Notes: generated by a model from the sequence alone, not told the origin. 64,000 bases of DNA from Streptomyces sp. BA2 (GCF_009769735.1 NZ_WSRO01000002.1:2232001-2296000), one strand, 5' to 3'. Counted from the first letter of the stretch, positions 16,354 through 25,240 are shown. A program made the numbers and translations.

Positions 16354-17055
16354 CTAGGGGGCAAGAATGTCCAGCTCGTGCAGCGCCCCCACCGCGATCT
16401 CCCGTGTCAGCTCCTCGGCACGCGCCGCGTCGCCCTCGCGCACCGCCTCCGCGAGCCTGACGTGCAGGGTGACGGCCGCAGGGTCCGGGTCCTCGAACAT
16501 CACCTGGTGGTGGGTGCGGCCCGCGAGGACCTCCGCGACGACGTCACCGAGGCGGGCGAACATCTCGTTGCCCGACGCCTTCAGGACGATGCGGTGGAAG
16601 TTGATGTCGTGGAAGAGGTAGCCCTCCAGCTGCTGGCCCCGCGAGGTGGCGACCATGCCGAGGGCGCACTCGGTGAGGGCCGCGCACTGCTCGGGGGTGG
16701 CGTGCTGGGCGGCGAGGCCGGCGGCGGCCGGTTCGATCGCCGAGCGCAGGACCGTGAGCGAGCGCAGCTGGCGCGGCCGGTCGGCGCCGGCCAGACGCCA
16801 CCGGATGACCTGGGGGTCGTAGACGTTCCACTCCTCGGTGGGCCGCACGGTCACGCCGACCCGGCGCCGGGACTCGACGAGGTGCATCGACTCCAGGACC
16901 CGCACCGCTTCTCGTACGACGGAACGTGACACCTCGAAGCGCTGGGCCAGCTCGTCCGTGCGCAACACGCTGCCCGGCGGGTACTCGCCGCCGGTGATGG
17001 CGGGCCCGAGGCTTTCCAGTACGCGAGCGTGCAGCCCACGGGCCTGATCGGTCAT
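16354..17055 (-). CDS. gntR: FadR/GntR family repressor of gluconate genes
   Basis: 233 aa from ATG at 17055. N-terminal winged helix (about 5-75): ITGGEYPPGSVLRTDELAQR, VSRSVVREAVRVLESMHLV. The all-helical FadR C-terminal domain follows with the metal/ligand residues of the FCD type (HDINFHRIVLKAS, then LHVRLAEAVREGDAARAEEL). It lies divergent from gluconokinase and gluconate permease, so gluconate or a phosphogluconate is the likely inducer. The start has no good ribosome binding site and may be leaderless or nearly so. Its promoter region contains the two GTCAGAC sites described separately. Confidence 0.88.
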   Translation of the reverse strand: MTDQARGLHARVLESLGPAITGGEYPPGSVLRTDELAQRFEVSRSVVREAVRVLESMHLVESRRRVGVTVRPTEEWNVYDPQVIRWRLAGADRPRQLRSLTVLRSAIEPAAAGLAAQHATPEQCAALTECALGMVATSRGQQLEGYLFHDINFHRIVLKASGNEMFARLGDVVAEVLAGRTHHQVMFEDPDPAAVTLHVRLAEAVREGDAARAEELTREIAVGALHELDILAP

Positions 17056-17087
17056 GTCGTCAGGGTATGTGGGGACCCTCGGGAACA

Positions 17088-17130
17088 AAAAGTCAGACTT
17101 TTGTGTCACAGGCTCTTGAATTTGTCAGAC
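17088..17130. promoter_or_regulatory. probable GntR operators
   Basis: AAAAGTCAGACTTTT at 17088-17102 is a perfect 15-bp palindrome, and the same core GTCAGAC returns at 17124-17130, 32 bp away (about three helical turns). GTC-A-GAC fits the GT-N3-AC core seen for FadR-subfamily GntR proteins. Both lie between gntR and gntK, so one repressor could control both directions. Confidence 0.7.
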
Positions 17131-17150
17131 CTAATGGGTTTCAGTGACGT

Positions 17151-17215
17151 GAACGAGCCACGGGCCTCCCCCGACCCGTGGCTCGTTCCGGACCGATGGC
17201 TCGTTTCGGACCGAT
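17151..17215 (+). promoter_or_regulatory. gntK leader hairpin and tandem repeat
   Basis: GAACGAGCCACGGG (17151-17164) pairs perfectly with 17175-17188 (14 bp, 10-nt loop). The right arm runs into an 18-bp tandem repeat, GGCTCGTTyCGGACCGAT at 17180-17197 and 17198-17215. It ends 29 bp before the gntK start. It could be a leader stem that affects translation or a second protein-binding site. Confidence 0.6.
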
Positions 17216-17244
17216 GTCGATGAAGACAGCGAGGCAGGACAGCG

Positions 17245-17754
17245 ATGAGCACCCCCCACGTCGTCGTGGTCATGGGCGTGGCAGGAACCGGCAAGACAAC
17301 GATCGGCCCCCTGCTCGCGGCACAGCTCGGCGTTCCCTACGCCGAGGGCGACGACTTCCACCCCCCGGCGAACATCGCCAAGATGTCGGCCGGGACCCCG
17401 CTGACCGACGACGACCGCTGGCCGTGGCTCGATGCCATCGGTGCCTGGGCCCACGGCAGGGCCGGGCTCGGCGGTGTGGTCAGCAGCTCGGCGCTGAAGC
17501 GCGGCTATCGCGATCGCTTGCGGGCCGCCGCCCCCGGCATCGTCTTCGTCCACCTCACCGGTGACCGGGCCCTCATCGAGGACCGGATGTCCCACCGGCA
17601 GGGCCACTTCATGCCAACGGCCCTGCTCGACTCGCAGTTCGCCACGCTGCAGCCGCTCGGCGCGGACGAGGCGGGCGTCGCGGTCGACGTCACCGGCAGT
17701 CCGGAAGAGATCAGCGAGCGGGCCTTCGAGGCGCTCGGCCGGCTCGACCAGTAG
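17245..17754 (+). CDS. gntK: gluconokinase
   Basis: 169 aa, close to the family length. P-loop GVAGTGKTT at 11-19, the gluconate-binding GDDFHPPANIAKMSAGTPL, DDRWPWL and the conserved SSSALKRGYRDRLR. Phosphorylates D-gluconate with ATP to 6-phosphogluconate for the pentose phosphate pathway. Start ATG preceded by AGGACAGCG. Followed after 47 bp by the gluconate permease, so the two form an operon under the divergent repressor. Confidence 0.95.
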   Translation: MSTPHVVVVMGVAGTGKTTIGPLLAAQLGVPYAEGDDFHPPANIAKMSAGTPLTDDDRWPWLDAIGAWAHGRAGLGGVVSSSALKRGYRDRLRAAAPGIVFVHLTGDRALIEDRMSHRQGHFMPTALLDSQFATLQPLGADEAGVAVDVTGSPEEISERAFEALGRLDQ

Positions 17755-17801
17755 TCCCCTGTCCCCCGCACCCCCCTCCCCTGACGTACAAGGAAGCCAC
17801 C

Positions 17802-19199
17802 GTGACCAGTCTCAGCGTTGAGATGCTGGCAGCGGACGCCGCCGAGCCGATCACCTCCGCTGGCCATGCCCAGCTGGGTATCGCCGTCCTCGCGGGCATC
17901 GCCGTCATCGTCCTGCTCATCACGAAGTTCAAGCTGCACGCGTTCCTGGCCCTGACCATCGGCTCGCTCGCCCTCGGCGCCTTCGCGGGCGCACCTCTCG
18001 ACAAGGCGATCGCCAGTTTCACCGAGGGTCTCGGCTCGACGGTCGCGGGCGTGGGTGTGCTGATCGCGCTCGGCGCGATCCTCGGCAAGCTGCTCGCCGA
18101 CTCCGGCGGCGCGGACCAGATCGTCGACACGATCCTGGCCAAGGCGGGCGGGCGTTCGATGCCGTGGGCGATGGTCCTGATCGCTTCGGTGATCGGGCTT
18201 CCGCTCTTCTTCGAGGTCGGCATCGTGCTGCTGATCCCGGTCGTCCTGATGGTCGCCAAGCGCGGCAACTACTCGCTGATGCGGATCGGCATCCCGGCCC
18301 TGGCCGGTCTGTCCGTGATGCACGGGCTCATTCCGCCGCATCCCGGTCCGCTGGTCGCGATCGACGCGGTGGACGCGAACCTCGGGATCACGCTGGCCCT
18401 CGGCGTGCTCGTCGCCATCCCTACGGTGATCATCGCCGGGCCCGTCTTCTCGAAGTACGCGGCGAAGTGGGTCGACGTCCCGGCTCCCGAGAAGATGATG
18501 CCGCAGCGTCCCTCGGAGGACCTGGAGAAGCGTCCCGGGTTCGGCGTCACGGTCGCGACCGTGCTGCTGCCCGTCGTGATGATGCTGGCCAAGGCGCTGG
18601 TCGACATCATCGTGGACAACCCCGAGCACACGGTGCAGCGCGTCTTCGACGTCATCGGCTCGCCGCTGATCGCGCTGCTCGCGGCGGTCATCGTCGGCAT
18701 GTTCACGCTGGGCCGTGCGGCCGGGTTCACGAAGGACCGGCTTTCGACCACCGTCGAGAAGTCGCTCGCGCCGATCGCCGGTGTGCTGATGATCGTGGGT
18801 GCGGGTGGCGGCTTCAAGCAGACCCTCATCGCTTCCGGTGTCGGCGAGATGGTCCTCGACATCTCCAAGGACTGGTCGATTCCGGCGCTGCTGCTGGCGT
18901 GGCTGATCGCCGTGGTGATCCGGCTCGCCACGGGGTCGGCGACGGTGGCCACCATCTCGGCTGCGGGACTTGTGGCACCGCTGGCCGCGGACATGTCCGA
19001 CGCGCACACGGCGCTGCTCGTGCTGGCCATCGGAGCGGGTTCGCTCTTCTTCTCGCACGTGAACGACGCGGGGTTCTGGCTGGTGAAGGAGTACTTCGGG
19101 ATGAGCGTCGGGCAGACGATCAAGACGTGGTCCGTGATGGAGACGATCATCTCCGTGGTTGCGGGTGGGCTGGTTCTGCTGCTCTCCCTTGTGATTTAG
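17802..19199 (+). CDS. gntP: gluconate:H+ symporter, GntP family
   Basis: 465 aa from GTG at 17802, with AAGGAAG upstream. A multi-spanning membrane protein of the GntP family: GVGVLIALGAILGKLLADSG, PLFFEVGIVLLIPVVLMVA, GLIPPHPGPLVAID and the C-terminal ATGSATVATISAAGL and SLFFSHVNDAGFWLVKEYF, which are family hallmarks. Takes up gluconate with protons. Its stop overlaps the stop of the convergent cytochrome b gene by 3 bp, so there is no room for a simple terminator. Confidence 0.95.
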   Translation: MTSLSVEMLAADAAEPITSAGHAQLGIAVLAGIAVIVLLITKFKLHAFLALTIGSLALGAFAGAPLDKAIASFTEGLGSTVAGVGVLIALGAILGKLLADSGGADQIVDTILAKAGGRSMPWAMVLIASVIGLPLFFEVGIVLLIPVVLMVAKRGNYSLMRIGIPALAGLSVMHGLIPPHPGPLVAIDAVDANLGITLALGVLVAIPTVIIAGPVFSKYAAKWVDVPAPEKMMPQRPSEDLEKRPGFGVTVATVLLPVVMMLAKALVDIIVDNPEHTVQRVFDVIGSPLIALLAAVIVGMFTLGRAAGFTKDRLSTTVEKSLAPIAGVLMIVGAGGGFKQTLIASGVGEMVLDISKDWSIPALLLAWLIAVVIRLATGSATVATISAAGLVAPLAADMSDAHTALLVLAIGAGSLFFSHVNDAGFWLVKEYFGMSVGQTIKTWSVMETIISVVAGGLVLLLSLVI

Positions 19200-19936
19200 C
19201 TGGGGTCAGGGCGGGGTCCTTTTCCCCGATCCCGCCCCTTCCCGAACCTTCCGGCTCCGCCGGGCTCTTGGCTCGGTCGATCACCGGCTCCGCCGAGTTC
19301 GTCCTCAAACGCCGGACGGGCTGAAAGCCACAGCGGATGCCGACGCTCCGCCCACCCCGGGTCCACCGACCCGGTCCGCATCCCCCGCCTCGCCTCCGGG
19401 TCCGCCCACGCCATCCCCACATGCCCGGCGATCACCAAGCCGAGCGCCAGGGCCAGCCAGTCGTGGACGAAGGTGCTTCCCGTGCGCCAGGCCAGCGGGG
19501 CGAGGTCCGTGAACCACATCAGCAGGCCCGTGCCCAGCATCACCAGGACCGCTCCGGCGAGCCAGCCGGCGTACAGCTTCTGGCCCGCGTTGAACTTTCC
19601 CGCCAGGCGGTGCGGGTTCCGGCGCCGCAGCCAGGCCTTGTCGTGCGGGCCGAAGCGGTTCAGGAGGCGCAGGTCGCCGCGGAAGGCGCGGGACGCGAGG
19701 CCCGCCAGGAAGGGGGCCGGGAGCAGCAGGCCCGACCATTCGTGGACGGTCACCACCAGCGCGCGGCGCCCCACGAGTTCGGCCAGCTGAGGAACGTACA
19801 GGCACGCCGCTGTCGCGACGCAGATCCCCATGAGCAGTGCCGTCGCCCTGTGCACCCACCGCTGTGTCGGGGTGAACCTCCTTACGCGCGACGCCACTTC
19901 AGGCCGTGGGCTCGTCGTCCCTGCCATTCGAATCAC
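19196..19936 (-). CDS. cytochrome b/b6-type membrane subunit with repeat-derived tail
   Basis: 246 aa from ATG at 19936 inside the end of the upstream molybdoenzyme gene (38-bp overlap; an ATG at 19927 is possible). Four membrane segments with histidines suited to heme b: RWVHRATALLM, VVTVHEWSGLLLP, and VHDWLALALGLVIAGHVGMAW. This is the di-heme cytochrome b type that feeds electrons to molybdoenzymes. The last about 40 residues (from SARPAFEDELGGAGD on) are the translation of a dispersed intergenic repeat and unlike the rest of the protein, so the ancestral stop was probably lost upstream. Partner of the next gene. Confidence 0.85.
   Translation of the reverse strand: MIRMAGTTSPRPEVASRVRRFTPTQRWVHRATALLMGICVATAACLYVPQLAELVGRRALVVTVHEWSGLLLPAPFLAGLASRAFRGDLRLLNRFGPHDKAWLRRRNPHRLAGKFNAGQKLYAGWLAGAVLVMLGTGLLMWFTDLAPLAWRTGSTFVHDWLALALGLVIAGHVGMAWADPEARRGMRTGSVDPGWAERRHPLWLSARPAFEDELGGAGDRPSQEPGGAGRFGKGRDRGKGPRPDPS
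19201..19326. repeat. dispersed nested repeat, copy 1 (one arm, inside the cytochrome b gene end)
   Basis: Carries the outer motif (TTTTCCCCGATCCCGCCCC from 19219) and the inner motif TCACCGGCTCCGCCGAGTTC followed by GTCCTCAAACGCCGGACGGGCTGA (19280-19324). The facing inverted arms seen in the other copies are missing. The copy lies fully within the coding sequence of the cytochrome b gene. Confidence 0.75.
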
Positions 19937-20642
19937 CCACCCACGCGTCGACGTCGTACCCGCGCTTCTCCCAATAGCCCGGCTCCACCTCGTCCGTGAG
20001 CGTGATCCCGGAGAGCCACTTCGCCGACTTGTAGAAGTACATGGGGGCGACGTAGAGGCGGGCCGGGCCGCCGTGGCTGTGGCCCAGGTCCCTGTCCTGC
20101 ATGCGCAGCGCCACCAGGACGTCCGCCCGTCGCGCCTGCTTCAGCGTCAGGCTCTCGCTGTACGTCCCGTCGAAGCAGGTGAAGCGGACGGCGCGGGCGG
20201 TGGGGCGCACCCCCGCCGCGTCCAGGATGCGGGAGAGCCGCACGCCCTCGAACGGCGTGCTCGGCACCCGCCAGCCCGTCACGCACTGGACGTCGCGCAC
20301 CAGTCGGGTCTGCGGCAGGGCGCGCAGCTCGGCGAGGGCGTACGTCGTGGGACGGTCCACCAGGCCGTCGATCTTCAGACGGTACGTGGACGCGCTCCTG
20401 TGCGGGACTGAGGCGGCTACCGAGTAGTAGCGGAATCCGCCGCCGTTGGGGAGCAGGTCCGTCAAGCCCGTGGGGTCCTTGTCGGACGCGGCACCCAGGA
20501 AGGATTCCAGGCCCCGCTGGAGCTGCGGCGCGGCGGCCACGCCCGCGATGCCGAGGCCGAGCATGCCCAGGACCAGACGGCGGCCGACCGGTGTCCCGGA
20601 GCCGCCTTCCTCTTCGGGCGGCTGCGGAAGGGGAGTTGTCAC
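19899..20642 (-). CDS. molybdopterin-dependent oxidoreductase, sulfite oxidase/MsrP family
   Basis: 247 aa. N-terminal twin-arginine-like signal (GRRLVLGMLGLGIAGVAAAP, about 20-39), so it is exported folded or membrane-tethered. The Moco ligand Cys120 is in LVRDVQCVTGWRV; SHGGPARLYVAPMYFYKSAKW is the usual C-terminal part of the cofactor site. The lack of a dimerisation domain fits the YedY/MsrP group. MsrP repairs oxidised methionine in cell-envelope proteins using a heme membrane partner; the coupled downstream cytochrome b gene suits that role, but the substrate here is inferred. Confidence 0.87.
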   Translation of the reverse strand: MTTPLPQPPEEEGGSGTPVGRRLVLGMLGLGIAGVAAAPQLQRGLESFLGAASDKDPTGLTDLLPNGGGFRYYSVAASVPHRSASTYRLKIDGLVDRPTTYALAELRALPQTRLVRDVQCVTGWRVPSTPFEGVRLSRILDAAGVRPTARAVRFTCFDGTYSESLTLKQARRADVLVALRMQDRDLGHSHGGPARLYVAPMYFYKSAKWLSGITLTDEVEPGYWEKRGYDVDAWVGDSNGRDDEPTA

Positions 20643-20655
20643 CCTTCGATTCGAG

Positions 20656-20690
20656 CACCCGCGGCCCCCGGGGTACAGGGGCCGCGGGTG
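20656..20690. terminator. hairpin after the APC permease gene
   Basis: CACCCGCGGCCCC (20656-20668) and 20678-20690 form a perfect 13-bp stem with a 9-nt loop. It lies 16 bp beyond the stop of the permease gene and before the start of the molybdoenzyme gene on the same strand. Confidence 0.75.
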
Positions 20691-20705
20691 TCCGTCAGTG
20701 TTTCG

Positions 20706-22292
20706 TCACACCTGGCCTCGAACGCCCGGGTCCTCCGCGGCCTTCTCCAGCTGGAACGCCTCGTTGCCCAGGCCGATCCGCGCGTGCGCCTCCGGCTTGG
20801 TCGAGCGCAGGATCGCGCCGTAGACCACGCCGATCACGGCGGCGAGCAGGATGATGCCGGGCAGTACCCAGCTGAGCGCCGAGTCGGGGCCCGCACCGAC
20901 CAGGACGTCGAAGTCCTTGACGGTGTAGCCCGCGATGACGAGCAGGCCGGCCGCGGCGAGCGCGGAGGCGGTGATGCGCCAGGCCTGGGCGCGCGCGGCG
21001 CCGCGTCGTACGAAGAAGACGATGACCGCGACGGACGCGGTGGCCATCAGGAGGATGACGCCCAGGGCGCCGATGTTGCCGCCCCAGGTGAACAGGTGCA
21101 GGACCGGCGCGGTCGGGTCGCCGAACGGGCCGTCGTCGGTGACCGCGAAGGCCACCACGATCACGACGGAGATGACCGTCTGGAGCAGGGAGCCGGTGCC
21201 GGGCGCGCCGGTGGAGGTGTTGGTCCTGCCGAACGCGGCGGGCAGCAGACCCTCACGGCCCATGGCGAAGGCGTAGCGCGCGACCACGTTGTGGAAGGAG
21301 AGGATCGCCGCGAACATGCCGGTCACGAACAGGACGTGGAGTACGTCGGTGAAGGTGCCGCCGAGCCGGGACTCGGTGAGCCCGAAGAGCAGCCCCGCGC
21401 TCTGTTCCTGTGCGGCGGGGACGATGCCGGAGGGGCCCGCGGCGACCGTGAGCGCCCAGGAGCTGATCGCGAAGAAGATCGCGACGAAGCCGACGGCGAA
21501 GAACATCACGCGGGCCACGACGACCTGCGGGCGGCTGGTCTCCTCCGCGTACACGGGGGCCTGCTCGAAGCCGGTGAAGGCGGCGATGCAGAAGCAGAGC
21601 GAGGTGGCGACGCCCGCGCCCGTGAGGGTGTCCGGGTTGAACGCGTGCAGGGACAGGCCCTCCTTGGCCGGGTCCGCGATGGCCGCGATGTCGAAGATGA
21701 CGACGAGCGCCACCTCGATGAGCAGCAGCACGCCGAGCACGCGCGCGTTCAGGTCGATCTTCAGCCAGGCGAGCACGCCGACGACGGCGACGGTGACGAG
21801 TGCCGGTATCCACCAGGCCACTTCGACGTCGAAGTAGGTGTTGAGCAGCCCGGAGACCTCGAAGCCGAGGAGGCCGTAGAGGCCCGCCTGCAAGACGCTG
21901 TAGGCGACGAGCGCGACCAGCGACGCTCCCGCGCCGGCGGTGCCGCCGAGGCCCCTCGATATGTACGCGTAGAAGGCGCCCGCGTTGTGGACGTGGCGGC
22001 TCATCTCGGCGTAACCGAAGCTGAAAAGACCGAGGACGACGCCGAGGATGAGGAAGAGCAGCGGCTGTCCGACGACGCCCATCACGCCGTACGTGGTGGG
22101 CATGACGCCCGCGACGACCATGAGCGGTCCGGTCGCCGCGAGCACGGACAGGAGGAGGCCCGCCGTGCCGAGCCGGCCGGCGCGCAGCGCAGTCTCCTGG
22201 CCCTTGTACGTGCTGATCCCGCTGCCGTCGGCGGCGCCCTTGGCGCGCGCGGGTCTCGTGTCGCTCGTGCTGCTCGAACTGCCCGTCGCCAT
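20706..22292 (-). CDS. APC family amino acid permease
   Basis: 528 aa from ATG at 22292, with AAAGGA nine bases upstream; a longer frame exists but has no support. About 12 membrane segments. Typical amino acid-polyamine-organocation features: an N-terminal helix with GPLMVVAGVMPTTYG, the conserved SFGYAEMSRHVHNAGAFYAY, CFCIAAFTGFEQAPVYAEE and a long hydrophilic N-terminal 40 residues. The substrate is not set. It follows the TPR gene by 41 bp and may be cotranscribed with it. Confidence 0.9.
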   Translation of the reverse strand: MATGSSSSTSDTRPARAKGAADGSGISTYKGQETALRAGRLGTAGLLLSVLAATGPLMVVAGVMPTTYGVMGVVGQPLLFLILGVVLGLFSFGYAEMSRHVHNAGAFYAYISRGLGGTAGAGASLVALVAYSVLQAGLYGLLGFEVSGLLNTYFDVEVAWWIPALVTVAVVGVLAWLKIDLNARVLGVLLLIEVALVVIFDIAAIADPAKEGLSLHAFNPDTLTGAGVATSLCFCIAAFTGFEQAPVYAEETSRPQVVVARVMFFAVGFVAIFFAISSWALTVAAGPSGIVPAAQEQSAGLLFGLTESRLGGTFTDVLHVLFVTGMFAAILSFHNVVARYAFAMGREGLLPAAFGRTNTSTGAPGTGSLLQTVISVVIVVAFAVTDDGPFGDPTAPVLHLFTWGGNIGALGVILLMATASVAVIVFFVRRGAARAQAWRITASALAAAGLLVIAGYTVKDFDVLVGAGPDSALSWVLPGIILLAAVIGVVYGAILRSTKPEAHARIGLGNEAFQLEKAAEDPGVRGQV

Positions 22293-22333
22293 GGCGCGGT
22301 TGTCCTTTCGCGTGTGCCGGTTGGTGCGGTGGG

Positions 22334-23293
22334 TCAGGCTGAGCCGAGCGCGGCGTCGCGCGCGGCGGTGAACGCCTTGTACGGGTCCCGGTCCGGGTAC
22401 GACCAGGGGGCTCGGGTCGCGTGCCGCCCGATGCGGTGGAAGAGGGCGGCCGCCTCGGCCGCCCGGCCCTCGCAGAACTTGGCGTGGGCGAGGAAGTTGA
22501 GGTCGACGAGGCCGCGCGGATGAGCCCTGCTCGTGGGCATCTGCCACTCCAGCCACCAGTCGAAAGCGGCCTTCATGACCTGTCGGGCCCGGCGTCCCGT
22601 CCAGTGCTCGGAGGCCGCGGGGTTCACGGGCTCGCTGCCCGCGGTGGCGAGGACGCGGTAGCGCTCGGCGTGCGCGATGACGGGCAGGACCGCCAACGGC
22701 GAATCTTCGGGCGCCTGTTCGGCCGCCCACGCGGCGAAGTCGTACACCTCGTGCAGCGGGTCCTGGCCCGCGGCGGGGCGCCGCTCGGCGAGCCTGGCCA
22801 CCATCAGGTGGTGGGCGTGGTGGTGCTCGGGGTGCCGGTGACGGACCTCGTCGAAGAGCCGGACGACGTCCTCCTCGCGGCCGAGGGATCGCTCCAGGGT
22901 GAGCAGCGCGAGCCACGGCGTGGGGTCGGCGGGCAGCAGCGCGGCCACTTCGCGGCAGGCCTGCCGCGCCTTCTCGGAGCGCCCCTTGCCGCGTAGCGCG
23001 AGGTGCACGGACGCGTAGGCGAGCAGCACGACGGCGTCGGTGCTCTCCGGCTCGGCGAGCCGCCAGTCACGGGCCCAGGCGGTGGTGGTGTGCTCCTGTG
23101 CGAGTACGTCGAACCGGTGGCCCCTGCGGTCCCAGTCGTCACCGGTGGCGGCGAGCAGCGCGCGGACCTCGGTCCAGCGGCCCTGGGCCAACGCGGTGCG
23201 GGCGCCCGCGAGTTCGGTGTCGTCGAGTGCGGAGTCGAAAACGTAGGCCGCTCGCTTGCGGGAACGGCCCAAGGGGGGTGGGGGTGGTGACAC
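22334..23293 (-). CDS. TPR-like helical repeat protein
   Basis: 319 aa from GTG at 23293. Consists of successive helical pairs: DDTELAGARTALAQGRWTEV, AVVLLAYASVHLALRGKGRS, ACREVAALLPADPTPWLALL, RLFDEVRHRHPEHHHAHHLM, and a C-terminal LNFLAHAKFCEGRAAEAAAL. These look like tetratricopeptide-type repeats without a catalytic motif. The N-terminal SPPPPPLGRSRKR is basic and Pro-rich. Similar hypothetical proteins occur in streptomycetes; function unknown. Upstream of the APC permease. Confidence 0.75.
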   Translation of the reverse strand: MSPPPPPLGRSRKRAAYVFDSALDDTELAGARTALAQGRWTEVRALLAATGDDWDRRGHRFDVLAQEHTTTAWARDWRLAEPESTDAVVLLAYASVHLALRGKGRSEKARQACREVAALLPADPTPWLALLTLERSLGREEDVVRLFDEVRHRHPEHHHAHHLMVARLAERRPAAGQDPLHEVYDFAAWAAEQAPEDSPLAVLPVIAHAERYRVLATAGSEPVNPAASEHWTGRRARQVMKAAFDWWLEWQMPTSRAHPRGLVDLNFLAHAKFCEGRAAEAAALFHRIGRHATRAPWSYPDRDPYKAFTAARDAALGSA

Positions 23294-23504
23294 CGCGGGA
23301 CTTCCTCCCCGGCGCGGCTCGCGTGCGGATGATCACGCACAGCAAAGCGGTAGGCAGCCCTCCAGTCAAGGTCTGCCCAACTCAGGGGCCTTCACCAACT
23401 CGTTTCAGAATCCGCAGACTTCACCCCCGACCTGCGGAGTTGCCCGGCAGGACACGATTCGGACAAGCGGTGACGATCACCGCGCGATGCGACGAACGCA
23501 CCCT

Positions 23505-25160
23505 TCAGCTCACCGACTTGGCGGCCGCGCGGCCCGCCGTGCGCCCGGAGAAGAGGCAGCCTCCGAGGAAGGTGCCTTCGAGCGAGCGGTAGCCGTGCAC
23601 TCCCCCGCCGCCGAAACCGGCCGCCTCGCCCGCCGCGTACACGCCGGGGAGCGGCTGACCGCCCTGGGTCAGGACGCGCGAGGAGAGGTCGGTCTCCAGG
23701 CCGCCGAGGGTCTTGCGGGTGAGGATGTTGAGCCGGACCGCGACGAGCGGGCCCGCCTTGGGGTCGAGGATGCGGTGCGGGGCGGCGGCCCGGATGAGCC
23801 GGTCACCGAGGAACTTGCGGGCGCCGCGGATCGCGGTGACCTGGAGGTCCTTGGTGAAGGGGTTGCGGATCTCCCGGTCGCGCGCGGCGATCGTGCGGTG
23901 CAGCGCGGCCTCGTCGATGAGGGGCTCCTTGGTGAGCGCGTTCATGCCGCGCACGAGCGAGGAGAGGTCCTTCTCCACGACGAAGTCGACGCCGTTGTCC
24001 ATGAACGCCTTCACCGGCGCGGCCACGTCGGCGCGCGCCCTGTCGATGACGCCGCGCACGGACTTGCCGGTGAGATCGGGGTTCTGCTCCGACCCGCTGA
24101 GTGTGAACTCCTTGCCGATGATGCGCTGGTTGAGCACGAACCACGTGTACTCGTAACCCGACTTCATGATGTGTTCGAGCGTGCCGAGGGTGTCGAAGCC
24201 GGGGAAGAGCGGCACGGGAAGACGGTCGCCGCGCGCGTCGAGCCAGAGCGAGGAGGGGCCCGGCAGGATGCGGATGCCGTGGTTGTCCCAGATGGGGTTC
24301 CAGTTCTGGATGCCCTCGGTGTAGTGCCACATGCGGTCGCGGTTGATGAGCCGCGCGCCGGCCTCCTCGGTGATGCCGAGCATCCGCCCGTCGACGTGCG
24401 CGGGCACGCCGGAGACCATCCGCTCCGGCGGAGTGCCGAGCCTTTCGGGCCAGTTGGCGCGTACGAGGTCGTGGTTGCCGCCGATGCCGCCTGACGTGAC
24501 GATCACCGCCTGGGCCCTGAACTCGAAGGACCCGGTGGCCTCCCGGCTGCTGGCCCTGCCGCGCTCGGCGTCCGAGGGTTCCAGGATCTCGCCGGTGACG
24601 GTGTCCACGCTGCCCGCACTGCGCGAGAGGCCGGAGACCCGGTGGCGGAACTTGATCTTGACGAGGCCGCGGGCGACGCCTTCGCGGACGCGGCGCTCGA
24701 AGGGGGCGACGAGTCCGGGGCCCGTGCCCCAGGTGATGTGGAAGCGCGGCACGGAGTTGCCGTGCCCCTGCGCGTCGTAGCCCCCGCGCTCGGCCCAGCC
24801 CACCACGGGGAAGAACCGCACGCCCTGCCCGTGCAGCCAGGCCCGCTTCTCGCCCGCGGCGAAATCGACGTACGCCTCGGCCCATTTGCGGGGCCAGTGG
24901 TCCTCGGGGCGGTCGAAGGCGGCCGTGCCCATCCAGTCCTGGAGGGCCAGGGCGTGCGAGTCCTTGATGCGGAGCCTGCGCTGCTCCGGGGAGTCGACGA
25001 AGAAGAGCCCGCCGAAGGACCAGTGCGCCTGGCCGCCGAGCGACTGCTCGGGCTCCTGGTCGACGAGGATGACCCGGCGGCCCGCGTCGACGAGTTCCGC
25101 GGTGGCCGCGAGCCCCGCGAGGCCCGCGCCGATCACGATGACGTCTGCGTCGTAGGCCAT
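23505..25160 (-). CDS. FAD-binding dehydrogenase, 3-ketosteroid-dehydrogenase-like
   Basis: 551 aa. N-terminal Rossmann site VIVIGAGLAGLAATAELVDAG with a second-strand acid (ILVDQEPEQ), a GGQAHWSFGGLFFVDSPEQRR segment, and a C-terminal FAD motif PLPGVYAAGEAAGFGGGG ending in SLEGTFLGGCLFSGRTAG. This is the fumarate reductase/KstD superfamily; actinobacterial members of this size are listed as FAD-binding dehydrogenases with unknown substrate. ATG preceded by AGGAGGAACCC. Stands 239 bp from the divergent DMT transporter. Confidence 0.88.
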   Translation of the reverse strand: MAYDADVIVIGAGLAGLAATAELVDAGRRVILVDQEPEQSLGGQAHWSFGGLFFVDSPEQRRLRIKDSHALALQDWMGTAAFDRPEDHWPRKWAEAYVDFAAGEKRAWLHGQGVRFFPVVGWAERGGYDAQGHGNSVPRFHITWGTGPGLVAPFERRVREGVARGLVKIKFRHRVSGLSRSAGSVDTVTGEILEPSDAERGRASSREATGSFEFRAQAVIVTSGGIGGNHDLVRANWPERLGTPPERMVSGVPAHVDGRMLGITEEAGARLINRDRMWHYTEGIQNWNPIWDNHGIRILPGPSSLWLDARGDRLPVPLFPGFDTLGTLEHIMKSGYEYTWFVLNQRIIGKEFTLSGSEQNPDLTGKSVRGVIDRARADVAAPVKAFMDNGVDFVVEKDLSSLVRGMNALTKEPLIDEAALHRTIAARDREIRNPFTKDLQVTAIRGARKFLGDRLIRAAAPHRILDPKAGPLVAVRLNILTRKTLGGLETDLSSRVLTQGGQPLPGVYAAGEAAGFGGGGVHGYRSLEGTFLGGCLFSGRTAGRAAAKSVS

Positions 25161-25240
25161 CCGGGGGTTCCTCCTAAGCAGGGGCTTACTGGTGAGTCAG
25201 ATCCTGGGCAGCGAAGTGACCGGCGTCAACCGTCCGGCTC

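Noticed and set aside
20688..22523. Long plus-strand open frame (611 codons) opposite the APC permease gene
   Set aside because: Asp/Glu/Gly/His-rich shadow; the opposite strand codes a clear 12-helix permease.
22293..22916. Longer start for the APC permease (736 codons)
   Set aside because: The added part overlaps the TPR gene and is Arg/Pro/Ala-rich without membrane features; AAAGGA precedes the ATG at 22292.
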